In this document: positions 1 through 8,258 of the stretch, one piece after another
Position numbering within the stretch: the stretch's first letter is position 1
Layout: every line of letters begins with the position of its first letter
Made by a program: the position numbers and the translations under genes
NCBI GenBank assembly: GCA_963714995.1
Contig: CAVQQP010000013.1
Coordinates: 1-41,561 of the forward strand
From: Prado023 sp963714995
Lineage (GTDB): Bacteria > Actinomycetota > Actinomycetes > S36-B12 > CAIYMF01
Direction of reading: 5' to 3'
DNA: 41,561 nucleotides
Notes under the pieces: generated by a model
What the model was told of the DNA's origin: nothing
Databases searched by the model: none
Seen by the model: the letters and a program-made list of their open reading frames with translations, nothing else

Positions 1-39
1 GTGGAACGATGGTGATCCCCGCACGAGGAAGGCCCCGCG

Positions 40-1242
40 ATGACCGACACGGCTGCTTGGACTGAGCCGCAACCGACCCCGCTGGCACTGCTCCTGCTCG
101 GCCAGGGCGCCGATCCCGACACGGAGAAGGGCGTCGAGTGCCCTGGCGCCCTTCCGCCGGCCTCGGACCCCGACCTGGTCGCGCGGGCCCGGCGCGCCCG
201 CGAGGCGCTCGGGTCACGGGCCTACATCCTCGGCCACCACTACCAGCGCGACGAGGTGATCCAGTTCGCCGACGTCACCGGCGACTCGTTCAAGCTCGCC
301 CAGCAGGCGGCGGCACATCCGGAGGCCGAGTTCATCGTGTTCTGCGGCGTGCACTTCATGGCCGAGAGTGCCGACATCCTGACCACCGACGACCAGCAGG
401 TGATCCTCCCCGACCTCGCCGCCGGCTGCTCGATGGCCGACATGGCCGAGATCGGCCAGGTGGAGGATGCCTGGGAGCGGTTCGTCGAGCTCGGGTTGGC
501 CGAGTCGACCATCCCGATCACGTACATGAACTCGACGGCCGCGATCAAGGCGTTCACCGGGCGCAACCGCGGCACGATCTGCACGTCGAGCAACGCCCGC
601 CAGTCCCTCGAGTGGGCCTTCGAGCAGGGCGAGCGCGTCTTCTTCCTGCCCGACCAGCACCTCGGGCGCAACACCGCGGTGCGCGACCTGGGCCTGAGCC
701 TCGAGGACTGCGTCGTCTACGACCCGCACCGGCCCGGCGGCGGGCTCACCGACGAGCAGATGCGCGCGGCGAAGGTCGTGCTCTGGCGCGGCCACTGCTC
801 GGTGCACGGCCGCTTCACCGAGGCGGTCGTCGACGAGGCCCGGGAGCGGATCCCCGGCGTCAACATCCTCGTGCACCCCGAGTGCCGCCACGAGGTCGTC
901 CAGAAGGCCGACTACGTGGGCTCCACGGAGTACATCATCCGGGTCCTCGAGGCCGCCGAGCCCGGATCCGCGTGGGCGATCGGCACCGAGCTGAACCTCG
1001 TGCGCCGGCTGGCCAACGCCCACCCGGACAAGCAGGTGACGTTCCTGGACCGCTCGGTCTGCTACTGCTCGACCATGAACCGGATCGACCTGCCGCACCT
1101 GGTCTGGGCGCTGGAGAACCTGGTCGCCGGCAACGTGGTGAACCGGATCGTGGTGGATCCCGACACCGCGCACTGGGCCAAGGTGGCCCTCGACCGGATG
1201 CTCGCCCTCCCCGGCGTCGGCGCAACCCCCACGCCGGACTGA
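40..1242 (+). CDS. nadA: Quinolinate synthase NadA
   Basis: Condenses iminoaspartate with dihydroxyacetone phosphate to quinolinate, the de novo NAD precursor, in the cytoplasm, using a [4Fe-4S] cluster. The 400-aa product shows the family signatures ILGHHYQRDEV (63-73), GDSFKLAQQA, FCGVHFMAESADIL, YMNSTAAIKA, TSSNA, PDQHLGRNT and GTELNLV. Likely cluster cysteines are C102 (FCGVHF), C253 (GHCSVHG) and C343 (in CYCSTMNR), the spacing of the long actinobacterial/Bacillus type of enzyme. The ATG follows a GAGGAAGG ribosome site. No nadB or nadC lies downstream; the next gene is convergent behind a terminator, so nadA is either alone or the last gene of an operon entering from the left edge. Identification is secure; the exact cysteine assignment is by alignment from memory. 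Confidence 0.96.
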   Translation: MTDTAAWTEPQPTPLALLLLGQGADPDTEKGVECPGALPPASDPDLVARARRAREALGSRAYILGHHYQRDEVIQFADVTGDSFKLAQQAAAHPEAEFIVFCGVHFMAESADILTTDDQQVILPDLAAGCSMADMAEIGQVEDAWERFVELGLAESTIPITYMNSTAAIKAFTGRNRGTICTSSNARQSLEWAFEQGERVFFLPDQHLGRNTAVRDLGLSLEDCVVYDPHRPGGGLTDEQMRAAKVVLWRGHCSVHGRFTEAVVDEARERIPGVNILVHPECRHEVVQKADYVGSTEYIIRVLEAAEPGSAWAIGTELNLVRRLANAHPDKQVTFLDRSVCYCSTMNRIDLPHLVWALENLVAGNVVNRIVVDPDTAHWAKVALDRMLALPGVGATPTPD

Positions 1243-1260
1243 CGCGATACCTCCACCCGC

Positions 1261-1316
1261 AGACCTCCCGGACGGTCCAGACCCTCCCGGACGGGTCAGA
1301 CCCTCCCGGACGGTCC
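1261..1316. repeat. Tandem ~19-bp repeat between nadA and pspAB
   Basis: Three head-to-tail units (1261-1278, 1279-1297, 1298-1316) close to AGACCCTCCCGGACGGTCC. A fourth, diverged unit starts at 1317 and forms the left arm of the following hairpin. Partial inverted copies follow at 1332-1349 and about 1352-1363. There are no spacers, so it is not a CRISPR. It probably grew by duplication of terminator-stem sequence. Confidence 0.75.
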
Positions 1317-1349
1317 AGACCCTCCCGTCCGTCGGGGAGGCTCTGGACC
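1312..1349. terminator. Bidirectional hairpin between convergent nadA and pspAB
   Basis: The left arm starting GGTCCAGACCCTCCC (1312 on) pairs with a right arm ending GGCTCTGGACC (to 1349). One mismatch and one bulge interrupt a stem of about 15 bp around a short TCCGT loop. It lies between the stop codons of two convergent genes, as expected of a terminator serving both strands. There is no clear T-tract, which is usual in high-GC actinobacteria. Upstream repeat units could form alternative stems with the same right arm. Confidence 0.6.
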
Positions 1350-1380
1350 TTGGTGGAGGGTCTGCGTCGTGCCGAGCGCG

Positions 1381-1950
1381 CTACAGCCCCGGCGCCCCCC
1401 AGATCGGGAACCAGCGCGTCAGGTCCTTCTCGACGGCGAGCTCGTCGCGCAGGAGATCGCGGATCTGCAGCTCCAGGACGGTGTCGCGGGTCTGGCCGTC
1501 GGAGGGGGCGAAGGGGTAGAACGATCCCTGCTTGAACAGGTACACCATCGCCAGCGTCCGACCGCCCGGGCCCACGAAGGTCGCGGTCGAGCACAGCAGC
1601 TGCGGGCCGAACCCACTGTCCTGCAGCGACAGGTTCACGGCGTGCAGGTGCGTGACGAGCGCACCGACGTCCGGCGGATCCGTCGAGACGACGAGCCAGG
1701 TGTAGCCGTACTGATCGGCCGTGAGCTCCACCGCCGGATTGCCCGATGCGGCCAGCAGGGCCTCGATCTCGGCCTGGACCTCGGCGAAGGCGCGGCCGTC
1801 GGGAACCCGGAAGGCGACGGCGCCGGTTCCCGTGGCCTCGAACCCGAGGCTGGCCGACAGCGTGATGGCCGCCGAGGGCAGCCCGAAGATGGCATCGAGG
1901 TCCGGGCGGGCAGGCTTGCGCCGGCCCATGATCGAGTCGAACATGCCCAT
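1381..1950 (-). CDS. pspAB: PspA-associated protein PspAB
   Basis: A 189-aa soluble protein recognised as the small partner encoded with HtpX and PspA in actinobacterial envelope-stress loci. Its biochemical activity is not established. It begins MGMFDSIMGRRKPARPDLD and contains the conserved stretches TADQYGYTWLVV, CSTATFVGPGGR and VYLFKQGSFYPFAP, with no signal peptide or membrane segment. Its ATG abuts the htpX stop codon (TAG-ATG), implying translational coupling as third gene of pspA-htpX-pspAB. A second in-frame ATG two codons in (1944) is an equally possible start. Family assignment rests on sequence flavour plus neighbourhood. Confidence 0.8.
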   Translation of the reverse strand: MGMFDSIMGRRKPARPDLDAIFGLPSAAITLSASLGFEATGTGAVAFRVPDGRAFAEVQAEIEALLAASGNPAVELTADQYGYTWLVVSTDPPDVGALVTHLHAVNLSLQDSGFGPQLLCSTATFVGPGGRTLAMVYLFKQGSFYPFAPSDGQTRDTVLELQIRDLLRDELAVEKDLTRWFPIWGAPGL

Positions 1951-2850
1951 CTACTGGCCCAGCTGGGCGGAGATGCGGGCCAGCTGCTCCAGGCGCTGCT
2001 CCAGCGGCGGGTGCGTGGAGAACAGGCTGGCCATGGACTGCCCGCCCCCGAACGCCGGGGTGATGAAGAAGGCGTTCATGGACTCCTTCGCCCGCAGGTC
2101 ACGGGTCGGGATGGCGCCCATGTCGCCGCTGATCTTCTGCAGGGCTCGACCGAGGGCCGCCGGACGGCCGGTCAGCAGCGCACCCGCGCGGTCGGCCGAG
2201 AGCTCCCGGTAGCGCGAGAGCACGCGGACCAGCAGGAAGCTGACGAAGTACACGACGATCGACACGACCATGATGAGCAGGAACGCGAGCGCGCTGTTGC
2301 TGTCGCTGTCCCGACGCCGGGTCAGGCCGCCCCACATCCACGACCGCGTGAGGAATCCGGCGAGGACGCCCACGAAGGAGGCCACCGTCATCACGAGCAC
2401 GTCCCGATGGGCGACGTGGGACAGCTCATGGGAGAGCACGCCCTCGAGCTCCTCGGCGTCGAGGCGCCGCAGGAGGCCGGTCGTGACGCAGACGACCGCG
2501 CGCTTGGTGCTGCGGCCCGTGGCGAACGCATTGGGCATGTCGGTGTCGGCGATCGCCACGGCGGGCTTGGGCATGTCGGCCATCGCGCACAGGCGGTCGA
2601 CGAGGGCGTGCAGCTGCGGTGCCTGCTCCGGGGTGACGACCCGTGCCGACATCGAGAACAGGGCGACGCGGTCGGAGAAGTACCACTGCGCCCACGCCGA
2701 GCCACCGGCGATGAGCAGGACGAAGAAGGCGTTCATCCCCGCGTAGATCAGCACCGCCATCAGGGCGACGTAGAGCAGGCCGAGGATGAACATGGTCCCG
2801 CCCATCCGGGCGGTCAGTCCCCGATCGGGTGCGTACCGGTTTCGCGCCAT
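1951..2850 (-). CDS. htpX: HtpX-type M48 membrane zinc metalloprotease
   Basis: A membrane-embedded endoprotease that degrades misfolded membrane proteins. The 299-aa sequence has two N-terminal membrane segments (about 18-36 and 39-56), the zinc motif HELSH at 141-145 followed by VAHRD, a hydrophobic pair (about 151-168 and 187-210), and the third zinc ligand E216 in RELSADRAG. This is the canonical HtpX layout and length. It sits 27 bp downstream of pspA and directly upstream of pspAB on the same strand, so the three are probably co-transcribed from a promoter before pspA. All catalytic residues are intact. The symbol htpX is by family; substrates cannot be read from sequence. Confidence 0.93.
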   Translation of the reverse strand: MARNRYAPDRGLTARMGGTMFILGLLYVALMAVLIYAGMNAFFVLLIAGGSAWAQWYFSDRVALFSMSARVVTPEQAPQLHALVDRLCAMADMPKPAVAIADTDMPNAFATGRSTKRAVVCVTTGLLRRLDAEELEGVLSHELSHVAHRDVLVMTVASFVGVLAGFLTRSWMWGGLTRRRDSDSNSALAFLLIMVVSIVVYFVSFLLVRVLSRYRELSADRAGALLTGRPAALGRALQKISGDMGAIPTRDLRAKESMNAFFITPAFGGGQSMASLFSTHPPLEQRLEQLARISAQLGQ

Positions 2851-2877
2851 GGCGGGCGTGCGAGCCTCCCTACGGTC

Positions 2878-3745
2878 CTACTGGGTTGCGGGGCCGGCGG
2901 GCGGGGCCGCCGGGGGCTGGGCAGCGGGTGGGGTGGGCGGGGCGGCGGAGTCCTCGGCGAGGACCGCGTCGACGACGTCGGCGGCCGGTGCTGCCTCGAC
3001 CGCGGGCATCTCGGCAGAGGCGCCGGCGACGGCCGCAGGCGCCTCGGCGCCGCCGAGCTGGGCCCTCATGGCAGCCAGCTCGCTCTCCACCTGGTTGTCG
3101 GCGGCCAGTCGCTCCAGCTCCACGGTCAGGGAGTCCTTGCCGCCGGTCACCTCGAGCGCGCCGGTGGCCATGAGCTCCTCCATCGCGCCGGCACGGGCCT
3201 GCATCTGGGCGGTGCGGTCCTCGGCGCGCTGGATGGCCAGGCCCACGTCGCCGAGCTCGCTGGAGATGCCGGTGAACGCCTCGTTGATGCGCACCTGGGC
3301 CTCCGCGGCCGAGTAGGTGGCCTTGATGGTCTCCTTCTGGGTGCGGAAGGCCTCCACCTTGGTCTGCAGCTGCTGGGAGGCGACCGTCAGCTTCTGCTCC
3401 TGGACGGTCAGCTGCTCGAGCTGCACGTGCAGGTCGGCGATCTGCTGGCTGAGCGTCGGACTTGCGGATCAGCGCCTCCCGGGCGAGGTCCTCGCGCCCC
3501 GCGCCCAGCGCGGCCCGCGCCTGGTCGTCGAGCTTGGCCAGCTGCTTGTCGAGGCTGGCGATCTGCAGCTCGACCCGCTTGCGGCTGGTGGCCACATCGG
3601 CGACGCCCCTGCGGACCTTCTGCAGCATCTCCAGCTGCTTCTCGTAGGAGTAGTCCAGGGTCTGCGCGGGATTCTCCGCCTTGTTCATGGCCGCGTTGGC
3701 CTTGGAGCTGAAGATCATCTTGAAGCGCTGCCACATTCCGGCCAT
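2878..3745 (-). pseudogene. pspA: PspA/IM30 (phage shock protein A) interrupted by a one-base frameshift
   Basis: PspA forms ESCRT-III-like helical assemblies on the inner face of the membrane under envelope stress. The start is ATG at 3745 (MAGMWQRFKMIFSSKANAAM). The first ~95 residues are a classic PspA coiled coil (AENPAQTLDYSYEKQLEMLQ). After IRKS the frame breaks. Dropping one base at about 3457 (minus-strand TCCGACG read as TCCACG) restores STLSQQIADLHVQLEQL and the remaining coiled coil, giving 288 aa. The last ~50 residues are an Ala/Pro-rich tail not typical of short PspA proteins. It is first in pspA-htpX-pspAB. As written the protein is broken; a sequencing error is at least as likely as true loss, because the sequence after the break is well conserved. 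Confidence 0.85.
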
Positions 3746-3794
3746 GGTTCGCTGTCGCTCTCTTCCCAGGCGGCACACCCGCCAGACGACCACA

Positions 3795-3800
3795 AGCCTA
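3795..3800 (-). promoter_or_regulatory. Candidate -10 of the pspA operon
   Basis: TAGGCT on the minus strand about 50 nt upstream of the pspA ATG, in the 90-bp gap to the divergent DUF3043 gene. It fits the TAnnnT actinobacterial -10 shape. No convincing -35 is visible at 17 bp, so this is tentative. Confidence 0.35.
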
Positions 3801-3823
3801 ACGCGCCCACGGGTGGCACGACG

Positions 3824-3829
3824 TACCCT
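3824..3829 (+). promoter_or_regulatory. -10 box for leaderless DUF3043 gene
   Basis: TACCCT with six bases to the GTG start at 3836. This spacing places transcription initiation at or next to the start codon, and no Shine-Dalgarno sequence is present. The box supports the chosen GTG start. Confidence 0.55.
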
Positions 3830-3835
3830 TGGTCC

Positions 3836-4444
3836 GTGAAGTTCCTCTCCCGCAGCAGCCGCGCTGAGCCCGCCCCCGTAGAGCCGGAGCCCGCACCCAC
3901 AGTCGGCAAGGGGCACCCCACGCCCTCGCGCAAGGAGGCACAGGCCCAGCGCAAGCACACCCTGAAGGTCTCCTCGGATCCGAAGGCGGCCAAGAAGGAG
4001 GCCAAGGCGCGGGCGGCGCAGGAGCGCCAGGCCTCACGGGCCGCGCTGCTGGCCGGTGACGAGAGCGCCCTTCCGACCCGCGACGCCGGGCCGGTCAAGC
4101 GTTTCGTCCGGGACTACATCGACGGCCGCTGGGCAGCAGCGGAGCTGTTCATGCCGCTGGCCCTGATCGTGCTGGTCGTCGGGTTCCTCCCCTGGCAGAG
4201 CTGGGGCATGGTCAATGCCCAGGGCTACGTCTCCATGCTCTGGCTCATCCTGACGATGTTCATCATCGTGGACACCACCCTGCTGATGATGCGGATGAGG
4301 CGCGAGCTCAAGAAGCAGTGGCCCTCGGACGCGGACCGCAAGGGAGCGACCTTCTACGGCCTCATGCGCGTGCTGCAGATCCGGCGGCTGCGGCTGCCAC
4401 CGCCGCGCATCCGCCGGAACGGCCGGCCCGTCGAGCCGAAGTAG
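3836..4444 (+). CDS. DUF3043 family membrane protein
   Basis: A 202-aa actinobacterial protein of unknown function. The N-terminal half is highly charged and basic (GKGHPTPSRKEAQAQRK, KAAKKEAKARAAQERQASR), followed by KRFVRDYIDGRWAAAELFMP. Two membrane helices follow at about 105-123 and 131-150, then a basic C-terminal tail. Both the order and the length match DUF3043. The GTG at 3836 (VKFLSRSSR) was chosen over a longer upstream frame because it follows a -10 box at leaderless distance and because the upstream part would overlap the divergent pspA gene. It is transcribed away from the pspA operon. No function is claimed. Confidence 0.87.
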   Translation: MKFLSRSSRAEPAPVEPEPAPTVGKGHPTPSRKEAQAQRKHTLKVSSDPKAAKKEAKARAAQERQASRAALLAGDESALPTRDAGPVKRFVRDYIDGRWAAAELFMPLALIVLVVGFLPWQSWGMVNAQGYVSMLWLILTMFIIVDTTLLMMRMRRELKKQWPSDADRKGATFYGLMRVLQIRRLRLPPPRIRRNGRPVEPK

Positions 4445-4508
4445 CCCCCGGCGGCTCGGTGGATCTGCGCACCGGCGGTGGCCGTTGGCCGCTGTCCGAC
4501 GGGTGCTC

Positions 4509-4514
4509 TAGGGT
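4509..4514 (+). promoter_or_regulatory. -10 box for leaderless aldo/keto reductase gene
   Basis: TAGGGT followed by six bases and the ATG at 4521, with no ribosome-binding site between. This is the leaderless arrangement seen repeatedly in this window. Confidence 0.5.
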
Positions 4515-4520
4515 CGAGCC

Positions 4521-5519
4521 ATGGAGCATCGACGGCTTGGGGCCAGTGGACTGTGGATCAGTGAGATCGCGTACGGCAACTGGCTGACGCATGCATCGCA
4601 GGTTGCCGAGGACGCTGCCACGGCGTGCGTCCACGCCGCCCTCGACGCCGGGATCACCACGTTCGACACCGCGGACGTCTACGCCCAGACCGGCGCCGAG
4701 GCAGTTCTCGGCCGGGCCCTGGCCGGGCAGCGTCGGGAGGGTCTGGAGATCTTCACGAAGGTGTACTGGCCCACCGGTCCGGGACACAACGACCGCGGTC
4801 TGTCGCGCAAGCACATCCTGGAGTCGTGCGAGGGCTCGCTGCGGCGGCTGCAGACCGACCACATCGACCTCTACCAGGCGCATCGCTTCGACCACCACAC
4901 ACCGCTCGAGGAGACGCTGCGCGCGTTCGACGACCTGGTCCGCGCGGGCAAGGTCCTCTACGTCGGGGTCTCCGAGTGGCGCGCCGAGGAGATCCGGGCC
5001 GCCCTCGACCTGGCCGCCCAGATGGGGTTGGACCGGATCGTGTCCAACCAGCCGCAGTACTCCATGCTCTGGCGGGTCATCGAGGCCGAGGTGGTGCCCG
5101 AGTGCGAGGCGGCCGGCATCGGCCAGGTGGTCTGGTCCCCCATGGCCCAGGGCATCCTGACGGGCAAGTACCTGCCCGGCCAGCCGGTTCCCGAGGGCTC
5201 CCGGGGCGCCGATCCCACAGGGTCCACCTTCCTCTCCCGGTGGCTGCGCGACGACGTGCTCACCCGGGTGCAGGGCCTGCGCCCCCTGGCCGACCAGGCC
5301 GGCCTGTCGATGGCCCAGATGGCCGTCGCATGGGTCCTGGGCAACCCGAACGTCTCGACGGCCATCGTGGGCGCCTCCCGTCCTGAGCAGCTCGTCGACT
5401 CGGTGCGCGCCAGCGGCGTCGTCCTCGATGACGACCTCCGGGCGGCCATCGACGAGGTCCTCGGTGAGGCGATCGTCCGCGACCCGGCCCGGACCGAGTC
5501 CCCCGCCGAGCGACCCTGA
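4521..5519 (+). CDS. Aldo/keto reductase, Kv-beta/YghZ-like group
   Basis: An NADPH-dependent reductase of carbonyl compounds with a TIM-barrel fold, 332 aa. The catalytic tetrad is intact: D49 and Y54 (FDTADVYAQTGAEAVLG), K80 (IFTKVYWPTG) and H121 (DLYQAHRFDHHTPLEETL). The C-terminal cofactor-binding region reads IVGASRPEQL. GxxNDRGLSRKHI and SEWRAEEIRAA are typical of the Kv-channel-beta-like group rather than of AKR1-5. The physiological substrate cannot be predicted. The gene is leaderless by its upstream -10. The small gene at 5543 starts 23 bp downstream with its own strong ribosome site and is probably co-transcribed. Confidence 0.92.
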   Translation: MEHRRLGASGLWISEIAYGNWLTHASQVAEDAATACVHAALDAGITTFDTADVYAQTGAEAVLGRALAGQRREGLEIFTKVYWPTGPGHNDRGLSRKHILESCEGSLRRLQTDHIDLYQAHRFDHHTPLEETLRAFDDLVRAGKVLYVGVSEWRAEEIRAALDLAAQMGLDRIVSNQPQYSMLWRVIEAEVVPECEAAGIGQVVWSPMAQGILTGKYLPGQPVPEGSRGADPTGSTFLSRWLRDDVLTRVQGLRPLADQAGLSMAQMAVAWVLGNPNVSTAIVGASRPEQLVDSVRASGVVLDDDLRAAIDEVLGEAIVRDPARTESPAERP

Positions 5520-5542
5520 CGGCCCACCCGAAGGAGGAGTCG

Positions 5543-5755
5543 ATGAGCTGGACCTGGCAGTACCACGCCGCCCAGGGTGCGCCGATCCCGGAGTCCGCCG
5601 CCCAGCCTGCCGACGGCTTCCCGACGCAGGCCGACGCGGAGACGTGGGTGGGCGAGGTGTGGCGCGACCTGCTCGCCGAGGGCATCGACGCCGTCAGCCT
5701 GTTCGAGGACGGTCGGCTCGTGTACGGGCCGATGAGCCTGCACCCCTCGCAGTAG
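5543..5755 (+). CDS. Small conserved hypothetical protein (70 aa)
   Basis: A 70-aa soluble acidic protein starting MSWTWQYHAAQG, with FPTQADAETWVGEVWRDLLAEGIDAVSLFEDGRLVYGPMSL. I recognise it as a type of small protein common in actinobacteria but know no function. A strong AAGGAGGAG ribosome site precedes the ATG by six bases and codon use is typical GC-rich coding. The compact alpha/beta-like sequence has no membrane segment, cysteines or obvious metal site. It follows the aldo/keto reductase by 23 bp on the same strand, so it may be translated from that mRNA. Confidence 0.75.
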   Translation: MSWTWQYHAAQGAPIPESAAQPADGFPTQADAETWVGEVWRDLLAEGIDAVSLFEDGRLVYGPMSLHPSQ

Positions 5756-5873
5756 GCCCTGGCCTGATCGCTCCCACATCCACCGGGGTTCCCACGCGGA
5801 TGAGGGCGGGGTCCTGGATCCGATGGGCGCCATGGTCTTCCTCGGGCACTTCCCCCAGGCCCAGCGATAGCTG

Positions 5874-6697
5874 CTATCCGGCGCGGGAGAACACCGCGGC
5901 CAGGGCGAGCTGCTCGTCGGTGGGCCTGATGCCGGTGTAGAGCACGAACTGCTCGGTGGCCTGCAGGGCCTGGACCTCCGCGCCGGTGATCACCGCTGCA
6001 CCCCGGCTGCGGGCGCGACGGACGAGCGGGGTCTCGATGGGCATGGCCACGACCTCGAACACAGTCTCGGCGGCGTCGACCACCTCGGGCTCCACGGGCA
6101 GGTCGGCCGCTGCGGGTCCGCCGGCCATGCCGACGGGGGTCGCGTTGATCACCAGGGCAGGGCGGTGAGCTCCGACCTCGGCACGCCACGAGTAGCCGTA
6201 CTCGTCGGCGAGCGCCGGCCGGTGGCCTCGTTCCGGGCCACCACGACTCCCTCGGCGAAGCCCGAGTCACGCAGGGCGGCCACGACAGCCCGCGCCATCC
6301 CACCGCTGCCCAGGACCGCGAACGTCGAGCCGGGATCGACGGCGTGCGAGCGCAGAAGGCTCACGATCGCCACGTAGTCGGTGTTGTACGCCCGCAGGTG
6401 GCCGTCGGTGTTGACGATCGTGTTCACCGAGGCGATCGCCGTCGCCGAGTCGTCCATCGAGTCGACGAGGGGGATCACGTCCTCCTTGAACGGCATCGAG
6501 ACCCCACAGCCGCGGATCCCGAGCGCCCTGATCCCGGCCACCGCCGAGGGCAGGTCCGAGGTGGTGAACGCCTTGTAGAGGAAGTCCAGCCCGAGCTGGG
6601 CGTACAGGTGGTTGTGGAACCGGGTGCCGAGGTTGCTCGGGCGCCCGGACAGCGAGATGCACAGCTGCGTGTCCCTGGTGATCTCGGTCGTCTCCAT
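5874..6697 (-). pseudogene. Shikimate 5-dehydrogenase-like protein (AroE family), one-base frameshift
   Basis: AroE-family enzymes reduce 3-dehydroshikimate or quinate-type substrates with NAD(P)H. From ATG 6697 (METTEITRDTQLCISLSG) the first part carries the substrate lobe (RALGIRGCGVSMPFKEDVIP, SVNTIVN, AYNTDY) and the nucleotide loop VLGSGGMARAVVAAL. After ARNEATGR the frame fails. Inserting one base near 6211 (minus CGCTCGCC to CGCCTCGCC) continues as LADEYGYSWRAEVGAHRPAL, then VINATPVGMAGG to a TAG at 5874, giving 274 aa, the normal length. An alternative ATG lies at 6703. Not placed with other aro genes, so it may be a paralogue rather than the housekeeping AroE. The break may be a sequencing indel. 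Confidence 0.83.
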
Positions 6698-6760
6698 GGT
6701 CATCAGACGGTACCCGGGCGCCTCCTCGGTCGACGTATCCACAGGTCGGTTCGGGGGCCC

Positions 6761-6788
6761 TTGCAGTGTCGGTGGGGTGGGGTACGGT
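6761..6788 (+). promoter_or_regulatory. Candidate promoter of the DUF222-HNH gene
   Basis: TTGCAG (6761-6766) and TACGGT (6783-6788) are separated by 16 bp, a plausible sigma-70-like promoter. Eight bases after the -10 a GTG opens a 13-codon reading frame (6797-6838, ending TGA) that finishes 20 bp before the HNH gene start. That frame could be a leaderless leader peptide or chance. Confidence 0.4.
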
Positions 6789-6858
6789 TCTGTCAGGTGA
6801 TCGAACACCAGTACGAGATGGGGGAAATCGGTGCTTGAGGTGGTGCTGACGGTGCGGG

Positions 6859-8217
6859 ATGAACGCGGCCAGGCCGATCGACGTCACGCAGGTGGGGGTC
6901 GAGGCGTTGGTGGAGGTGATCCGGGCCCGACCGCCGAGTTCCGAAGCAGGTCGGCGCGGGGAGCGGGACCTCGATGTGGCCGTGTTCGGGCCGGCGATGC
7001 TGTCCCTGGAGGCTGTCGAGCGCCTGTCCCGGCAGGTCGCGGCCCTGCGCTCGGCGTGCGTGGCCGCCGTCGCGGACGAGACCCCGGGCGGTGCGGGCTC
7101 CGATCGCGTGCTCGACGAGGTGTCCTGCGCCCTGGTCGTCTCGCGCCGCTCGGCGGCACACACCCGGGCCACGGCCGAGACCCTGCGCCACCAACCGGAG
7201 GTCTGGGCGGCCCTGGCCCGCGGGGACCTGGACCTGACCCGGGCCCGGATCCTGGCCGACGCCCTGCTCGAGATCCCCGCAACCGACCCCGACGGGGTCC
7301 CCCGCGAGGAGTACGACACCGAGTGCGCCGGGCTGCTGGGCGACGGCCTGGCCTACGCCCAGGACCACACCGCCCGCCGCCTGGAGCTGTTCCTGCGCCG
7401 TCGGCTGCTGGCCCTCGGGTGTGGGGAGCGGCCCCGACGGCGCGCCCGGGGCCTGGCCGAGCGCGGCGTCTGGATCGGGCACCGCGGGGACGGGACCGCC
7501 GACCTGGTCGCCCGGCTCGCCAGTGAGGACGCCGAACGCGTGTACTCCGTCATCCGCGCCTGCGCACTCGCGGACCGCAACGGAGACCCCACCCACACGC
7601 AGTGTCCTGCCCGCGAACCGTTGGACCTCTGGCTCGCCGCCGCCCTGGTCGACCTGATCCTCGACCCCCGGACCAGCACCAGCGCCCAGGACGCGCGTGG
7701 CGATTCAGACGCCGGGAAGGCCCGGCGCCCGCGGGTCGACACCATCATCACGGTCACCATCCCCATCGACTCCCTGGCCGGCCTCACAGACGCACCCGGA
7801 GTCATCAACGGATTCGGGGCGATCCCCGCCGCCGACGCCCGCCGGCTGGCCGCTGGAGACGCCCGCTGGCGACACGTCCTGACCAGCCGCACCACCGGCG
7901 CCGTCCTCGACGTCGGGACCCTGTCCTACCGGCCCCCCGCAGCACTCGACCGGCACGTCCGACTGCGCGACGGCACCTGCCGATTCCCCGGCTGCGCGGT
8001 CCCGGCAGCAGAGTGCGACCTCGACCACCTCATCCCATTCCCCCAAGGACCCACCTCCGCCGACAACCTCCATGCCCTATGCAGACGCCACCACGGCCTC
8101 AAACACGACGGCGGATGGCACCTCCAAGCGACACCCGACGGCGGGCTGCACTGGACCAGCCCCCAAGGCGCACGCGCCACCTCCCACCCCGACGACAACC
8201 ACACCCGCGTCGCCTGA
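6859..8217 (+). CDS. DUF222 domain-containing HNH endonuclease
   Basis: A 452-aa protein with an N-terminal DUF222 region (about 10-300: alpha-helical, including VSCALVVSRRSAAHTRATAET, RGDLDLTRARILADAL and YVSVIRACAL-like blocks). The C-terminal HNH nuclease domain (about 365-430) reads RDGTCRFPGCAVPAAECDLDHLIPF, TSADNLHALCRRHHGLKH. Two cysteine pairs (CRFPGC; AEC and LC) and the DH/N/HH residues needed for zinc and catalysis are present. Such proteins are multicopy in many actinobacterial genomes and are often linked to mobile DNA, but their role is unknown. The ATG at 6859 is the first good start after an in-frame stop at 6847; the ribosome site is weak. It is intact, unlike the neighbouring AroE-like gene. 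Confidence 0.9.
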   Translation: MNAARPIDVTQVGVEALVEVIRARPPSSEAGRRGERDLDVAVFGPAMLSLEAVERLSRQVAALRSACVAAVADETPGGAGSDRVLDEVSCALVVSRRSAAHTRATAETLRHQPEVWAALARGDLDLTRARILADALLEIPATDPDGVPREEYDTECAGLLGDGLAYAQDHTARRLELFLRRRLLALGCGERPRRRARGLAERGVWIGHRGDGTADLVARLASEDAERVYSVIRACALADRNGDPTHTQCPAREPLDLWLAAALVDLILDPRTSTSAQDARGDSDAGKARRPRVDTIITVTIPIDSLAGLTDAPGVINGFGAIPAADARRLAAGDARWRHVLTSRTTGAVLDVGTLSYRPPAALDRHVRLRDGTCRFPGCAVPAAECDLDHLIPFPQGPTSADNLHALCRRHHGLKHDGGWHLQATPDGGLHWTSPQGARATSHPDDNHTRVA

Positions 8218-8258
8218 AACGGGTCACGCAGGCCTGAAGGGCAAGGGAGAATGGCGCC

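Noticed and set aside
1261..1316. Possible CRISPR repeats
   Set aside because: Units are only ~19 bp, contiguous without spacers, and sit in a terminator region with no cas genes.
1369..3711. 780-codon plus-strand open frame
   Set aside because: Antisense to pspAB, htpX and pspA, all of which have strong family signatures; composition is typical of shadow frames.
6859..8217. DUF222-HNH gene as evidence of a mobile element
   Set aside because: No transposase, integrase, terminal repeats or target duplication is visible nearby; the family is common on chromosomes.
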